Source: Oscillospiraceae bacterium | Lineage (GTDB): Bacteria; Bacillota; Clostridia; Oscillospirales; Oscillospiraceae | Length of the DNA stretch: 42,108 bases | Direction of reading: 5' to 3' | Assembly: GCA_009787995.1 (NCBI GenBank) | Contig: WQSH01000011.1 | Location: 1 to 42,108 of the forward strand | Shown here: positions 39,509 through 42,108 of the stretch, piece after piece | Layout of the letters: each line of letters opens with the position of its first letter | Numbering within the stretch: the stretch's first letter is position 1 | Program-made: the position numbers and the translations under genes | Notes under the pieces: model-generated | The model's input: only the letters and a program-made list of their open reading frames with translations | What the model was told of the DNA's origin: nothing | The model's database searches: none

Positions 39509-39532
39509 TTAACACAGTGCAAGCTGTGTTAA
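39509..39532. repeat. Palindrome in the stretch before the Mn riboswitch
   Basis: TTAACACAG and CTGTGTTAA separated by six bases. The surrounding 39393-39650 holds no gene. No T-run follows on the 3' side of either strand in a terminator arrangement, so an operator is as likely. Confidence 0.35.
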
Positions 39533-39656
39533 AAAAGAGGTTTGGGTGTAATTGGGGTTACAGTTCACACGTCGCTTGCCAACCGCCCGAAATGGTCAAT
39601 TTACTACGCTTTTTCCGCTAGAACGGGTCTTGTCGCCCTACATACGCGAAAAAAGC

Positions 39657-39686
39657 TTGCGTGCATCATGAACGCTGTGCTATAAT
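39657..39686 (+). promoter_or_regulatory. Promoter of mntP
   Basis: TTGCGT (39657-39662), an 18-base spacer and a perfect TATAAT (39681-39686), putting the start of the riboswitch RNA near 39693. Confidence 0.7.
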
Positions 39687-39692
39687 AAATTT

Positions 39693-39896
39693 TGCAATGC
39701 AAGGAATAATTGAACAATCCATGAGGGAGTAGTTTGCGCGGTTTACTGCGTGGCAAGTCAACATACTGACCAACACGGTCTGGCTTGTCTTAATGAACGA
39801 GACTCATGTAGGGCTTATTAGCTGTACATGAATCCGTCTAATCCTTAAAAGACTGACCCATGAACAGCTTAACAAAGCGTTCATGGGTTTTTTAAT
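39693..39896 (+). ncRNA. yybP-ykoY Mn2+ riboswitch with terminator
   Basis: The leader contains the class hallmarks GAGGGAGTAG, ACGGTCTGGC and CGAGACTCATG, spaced as in yybP-ykoY RNAs, and precedes the Mn2+ exporter gene this class typically controls. It ends in a terminator, ACCCATGAAC / GTTCATGGGT followed by T6 (39856-39893). Mn2+ binding would be expected to block the terminator and switch on export. Confidence 0.85.
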
Positions 39897-39912
39897 TTAA
39901 GGAGGAGAAGTT

Positions 39913-40482
39913 ATGGGTATTGCAGAACTGATCATACTCGCCGTGGGGCTTTCAATGGATGCTTTTGCGGTTGCAATCTGTGCGGGGCTGTCTATGGCAA
40001 AAACAAGCCTGAAAAAAGCGTTGATTGTCGGCCTATATTTCGGTCTATTTCAAGCAGGTATGCCCTTAATTGGGTATTTTGCTGCACAATTACTTGCCAA
40101 TGCGGTTTCTACATACAGTCATTGGATTGCTTTTGGGCTACTATGTTTTCTTGGCGGTAAAATGATTTTAGACAGCTTCAAAAATGGGGATTGCCCAGAG
40201 AGCGAACAATCGTTGAAACCCTCGAAAATGCTCCCACTCGCCATTGCTACAAGCATTGATGCACTTGCGGTTGGTGTGTCCTTTGCCATGCTTTATGTCA
40301 ACATTGTACCCGCCGTTTCGCTGATTGGAGTTATTACTCTCGTTGTGTCCATGCTGGGTTTAAAAATAGGGGGTGCGTTCGGTGCTAAATTCAAATCAAA
40401 GGCGCAATTTGCAGGTGGAGTAATTTTAGCGTTGATGGGTTTGAATATATTTCTCCAACATTTTCAAATCATAGGCTTTTAA
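39913..40482 (+). CDS. mntP: Manganese efflux pump MntP
   Basis: A 189-residue inner-membrane protein with six hydrophobic helices. The two half-repeats contain the paired motifs GLSMDAFAVAICAGL (residues ~13-27) and TSIDALAVGVSFAML (~112-126) with the conserved Asp residues of the Mn2+ path. GGAGGAG precedes the ATG. It exports Mn2+ when internal levels are high and is controlled by the riboswitch upstream. Confidence 0.94.
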   Translation: MGIAELIILAVGLSMDAFAVAICAGLSMAKTSLKKALIVGLYFGLFQAGMPLIGYFAAQLLANAVSTYSHWIAFGLLCFLGGKMILDSFKNGDCPESEQSLKPSKMLPLAIATSIDALAVGVSFAMLYVNIVPAVSLIGVITLVVSMLGLKIGGAFGAKFKSKAQFAGGVILALMGLNIFLQHFQIIGF

Positions 40483-40649
40483 CAAAAAATATATGGAGCC
40501 GCTTGGCCGCACTTCATGAAGGTGCCACCGCGCAAGAGCCGTGTCTTTTTCTGCATCGGCTTCATGTGTCGATAGAATTATCTGTTTTCCACTATTCAGT
40601 GCCCCAGCGTACAGTCGCAGAATCCAGCATATCGACACTTCTTTAAATA

Positions 40650-40775
40650 GTGCTAATTGGGGTTTGGCCGCGAACCGTTGAATCGTGGGAAGCGGGAAGA
40701 TCTGCTCCCGGCGGTGTTGCAATGCGGATGCTATATTTAATCAAAGCCCTCCGTCTTCGCTATTTCATAGTCCAA
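40650..40775 (+). pseudogene. Remnant of an XRE/HigA-type antitoxin
   Basis: A stretch reading GVWPRTVESWEAGRSAPGG then VAMRMLYLIKAL is the C-terminal half of a toxin-antitoxin type HTH regulator (recognition helix and following helix). The upstream frame is closed by a stop just before 40650 and no N-terminal half or toxin gene is recognisable. Bases 40483-40649 show no other supported gene. Confidence 0.5.
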
Positions 40776-40790
40776 TATCCTATGCTAAAT

Positions 40791-41461
40791 CTACTCGCAT
40801 TGACCCAGTACGCAGCTATAAACCCACTTATTACCCTCTTTACGAGCAGCCAACAACCCTCGCTCCGTCATCCGTTGCAACAATTTATATGCCCCACTCG
40901 CACTAATCCCTAGCGCATCCGCAGCATCTTCTTTTTTAAAACTAATATCCGAAAAGACATCAAGCAATCTCTGCTCATTAGACCCATTTGTGATTTTACC
41001 ACCTGCAATGCCCCTCTTAATAGTGCAATTCATGTTTGGTATTCGTATAAGAAATCCACCATCTATAACAGGAATCTCCGGTTCTACATGGCTACCCTCG
41101 TACGCTCCGAAAACACGAGGTATGCCTGTACCAAACGCTTCGATAATGTTAAGACGATAAAAAATCTGCGCCAGCTTTTCGTTTCTTGTCACCGACACGC
41201 CTGTAAGCATTAATTCATGAGTGACACCGGGCATAGTACCGCCTTAAAATAACCGGATGGATCAGGCGTTACGGAATCTCGAAAGCTGTTTGTAATGCTC
41301 CTTGCTTCTTCATCAATGTTGCCGTTCACACCATACACTGCACCGTCATCTGAAATGCCAACATGAAGCGTCCCACCATCTGTGTTCAAAAATGCTAGCA
41401 TCGTATTTTGTACTTTTTGATTGTATTCACGTTTGTTTTCAAGAGTTTGCATTTCTAGCAT
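40791..41461 (-). pseudogene. Broken AlbA_2/HATPase_c_4 ATP-binding regulator
   Basis: Two pieces of one gene remain. The upstream part (41210-41461) starts LEMQTLENKREYNQKVQNTM and has AFLNTDGGTLHVGISDDG, the AlbA_2 (Schlafen-like) DNA-binding domain. The downstream part (40791-41234) has LAQIFYRLNIIEAFGTGIPRV of the HATPase_c_4 domain followed by a winged helix (EDAADALGISASGAYKLLQRM). The parts are in different frames, and roughly 200 central residues of the usual ~480 are missing. A deletion with frameshift is likely. GGAGGAGG precedes the first start codon. Confidence 0.8.
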
Positions 41462-41602
41462 AGAAAACCCTCCTCCAATAGAAATCTTTTGATTATTGTA
41501 ACATATTACTCTCCCTTTTGCGATGGCGAAAATGGAGAGTTTGGAGACACAGGATAATGAACTACAATAACAAGCAGCTCTACTTTATTGATTTTCTGCA
41601 AG

Positions 41603-41637
41603 AAAGGGAAGTGTTTTCTCGCCTCCCTTTATTTTTT
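41603..41637 (+). terminator. Rho-independent terminator
   Basis: AAAGGGA (41603-41609) pairs with TCCCTTT (41624-41630), then A and T6. It lies in a gene-free stretch; a hairpin ACTCTCC/GGAGAGT lies ~60 bases upstream. A short RNA could end here, but no promoter was identified. Confidence 0.55.
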
Positions 41638-41676
41638 CGCCTATGCCAGCTTTACACTGAGGGCAAAAAGTCCCAT

Positions 41677-41789
41677 CTCGGGCGTTTGACACTTGAGCAT
41701 TAAAGTCGAAATTAAAAAATAGGGCTCAGCCCTTGTTATTGCAAATTATTTTTATTCTGACCTTATTTGTCAAGTGTCAAACGCCCGAG
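41677..41789. repeat. 113-bp MITE-like element with perfect 20-bp inverted ends
   Basis: CTCGGGCGTTTGACACTTGA (41677-41696) is exactly inverted at 41770-41789. The 73-base interior is A/T-rich with a small central palindrome (AGGGCT/AGCCCT) and no coding capacity. No target-site duplication was evident. Confidence 0.55.
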
Positions 41790-41883
41790 CCGCTCAATGG
41801 TTTGAGCAGCAATCGCACAAAATCCATCGGCCATTGACAGACGAAATGCCACAACACCGACTTCACCTTTTTGAAATTTGTGC

Positions 41884-41912
41884 TTGCTATCAAGGTCAGT
41901 CTATGGTATCAT
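41884..41912 (+). promoter_or_regulatory. Promoter of the T-box leader
   Basis: TTGCTA (41884-41889), a 17-base spacer and TATCAT (41907-41912), about 20 bases before the first conserved T-box bases. Confidence 0.45.
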
Positions 41913-41931
41913 TAAAGTAATTGAATACGAT

Positions 41932-42108
41932 AAAGGCATTGATGAGGAGGAGTACATTTTTTCTGAAGCAAAGAGAGGGAGCGGTTGGTGTAAGCTCTCG
42001 TGAGGGGAGTCTGGAAGGTAGCCTCGGAGCTGTGAACCGAACGGATAGAAATATCTCAGTAGACTTCAACGGAGTTTCCACCGTCATAAGGAAAACGGTA
42101 TCGGATAG
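41932..42108 (+). ncRNA. T-box leader, 3' part beyond the window
   Basis: The order of elements fits the T-box class: GATGAGGAGGAGTACATT, then AGCAAAGAGAGGGAGCGG with GGTTGGTGTAAGCTC (stem I apical region), GAAGGTAGCCTCGGAGCTG (AG-bulge side) and the stem II/III stretch starting AGTAGACTTCAACGGAG. Such RNAs sense uncharged tRNA and control aminoacyl-tRNA synthetase or amino-acid genes. The antiterminator with the GGTGG signature and the regulated gene lie outside. The specifier codon cannot be read safely. Confidence 0.8.

Noticed and set aside
40426-40722. Minus-strand 98-codon frame after mntP.
   Set aside because: No ribosome binding site or family recognised; it overlaps the mntP 3' end and the antitoxin remnant antisense, so it is most likely a chance frame.
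41518-41703. Plus-strand 61-codon frame ending in the left inverted repeat.
   Set aside because: No ribosome binding site or homology is recognisable, and a terminator hairpin lies inside it.

Overview
The window reads as chromosomal DNA of a strictly anaerobic, low-to-mid GC Bacillota, most likely class Clostridia. The support is strong AGGAGG-type ribosome binding sites, lipoprotein signals ending in LTAC or LAAC, a T-box leader, a Mn riboswitch, a large glycyl radical enzyme, an AgrC/AgrA-like two-component pair and an RRNPP-type TPR regulator. No rRNA, tRNA, CRISPR array or intact transposase gene was seen.

Layout. (1) 1-891: 3' end of a PAS-containing methyl-accepting chemotaxis protein. 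(2) 896-1395: a long structured non-coding stretch with an intrinsic terminator. (3) 1396-9054: a plus-strand operon combining a THEP1-like NTPase, an FmdE-family zinc protein, a methyltransferase, a complete FecCD/BtuCD-type ABC importer, a HypB/CobW-like GTPase, an unusual ABC ATPase and a DUF4213/DUF364 protein. It is probably a metal or metal-chelate uptake and insertion system. (4) 9080-17867: a putative peptide-signalling RiPP locus. It has three exporter-type ABC proteins, a radical SAM maturase lacking its SPASM domain, a nested 29-residue precursor-like peptide, a regulator with two HTH-TPR modules and a 53-residue secreted peptide. Two nearly identical long palindromes sit at exactly the same distance from the -10 boxes of the maturase operon and the peptide gene. 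(5) 18172-23245: flavodoxin, a lone ABC ATPase and a TAXI-type TRAP transporter with its DUF1850 partner. (6) 23428-27831: hutD-like gene, fchA, ftcD, a GntR regulator and gltS. This is formiminoglutamate/glutamate metabolism, with a shared operator in front of both transcription directions. (7) 27923-33047: glycyl radical enzyme downstream of a LytTR two-component system. (8) 33126-37202: two copies of a ~171-bp promoter-leader-attenuator unit, each driving genes for proteins of unknown function. (9) 37306-42108: small accessory genes and decayed genes (truncated blaR1 behind blaI, acetyltransferase, mntP under a Mn riboswitch, broken AlbA_2/ATPase gene, HTH remnant), two short inverted-repeat elements and the beginning of a T-box leader.

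The most promising candidate for an undescribed system is region 4. A constitutively transcribed tandem-HTH RRNPP-like regulator would sense a secreted peptide encoded convergently to it, then activate both that peptide gene and a radical-SAM peptide/ABC-export operon through one shared 33-41 bp palindrome. The second candidate is the duplicated attenuator leader in region 8.
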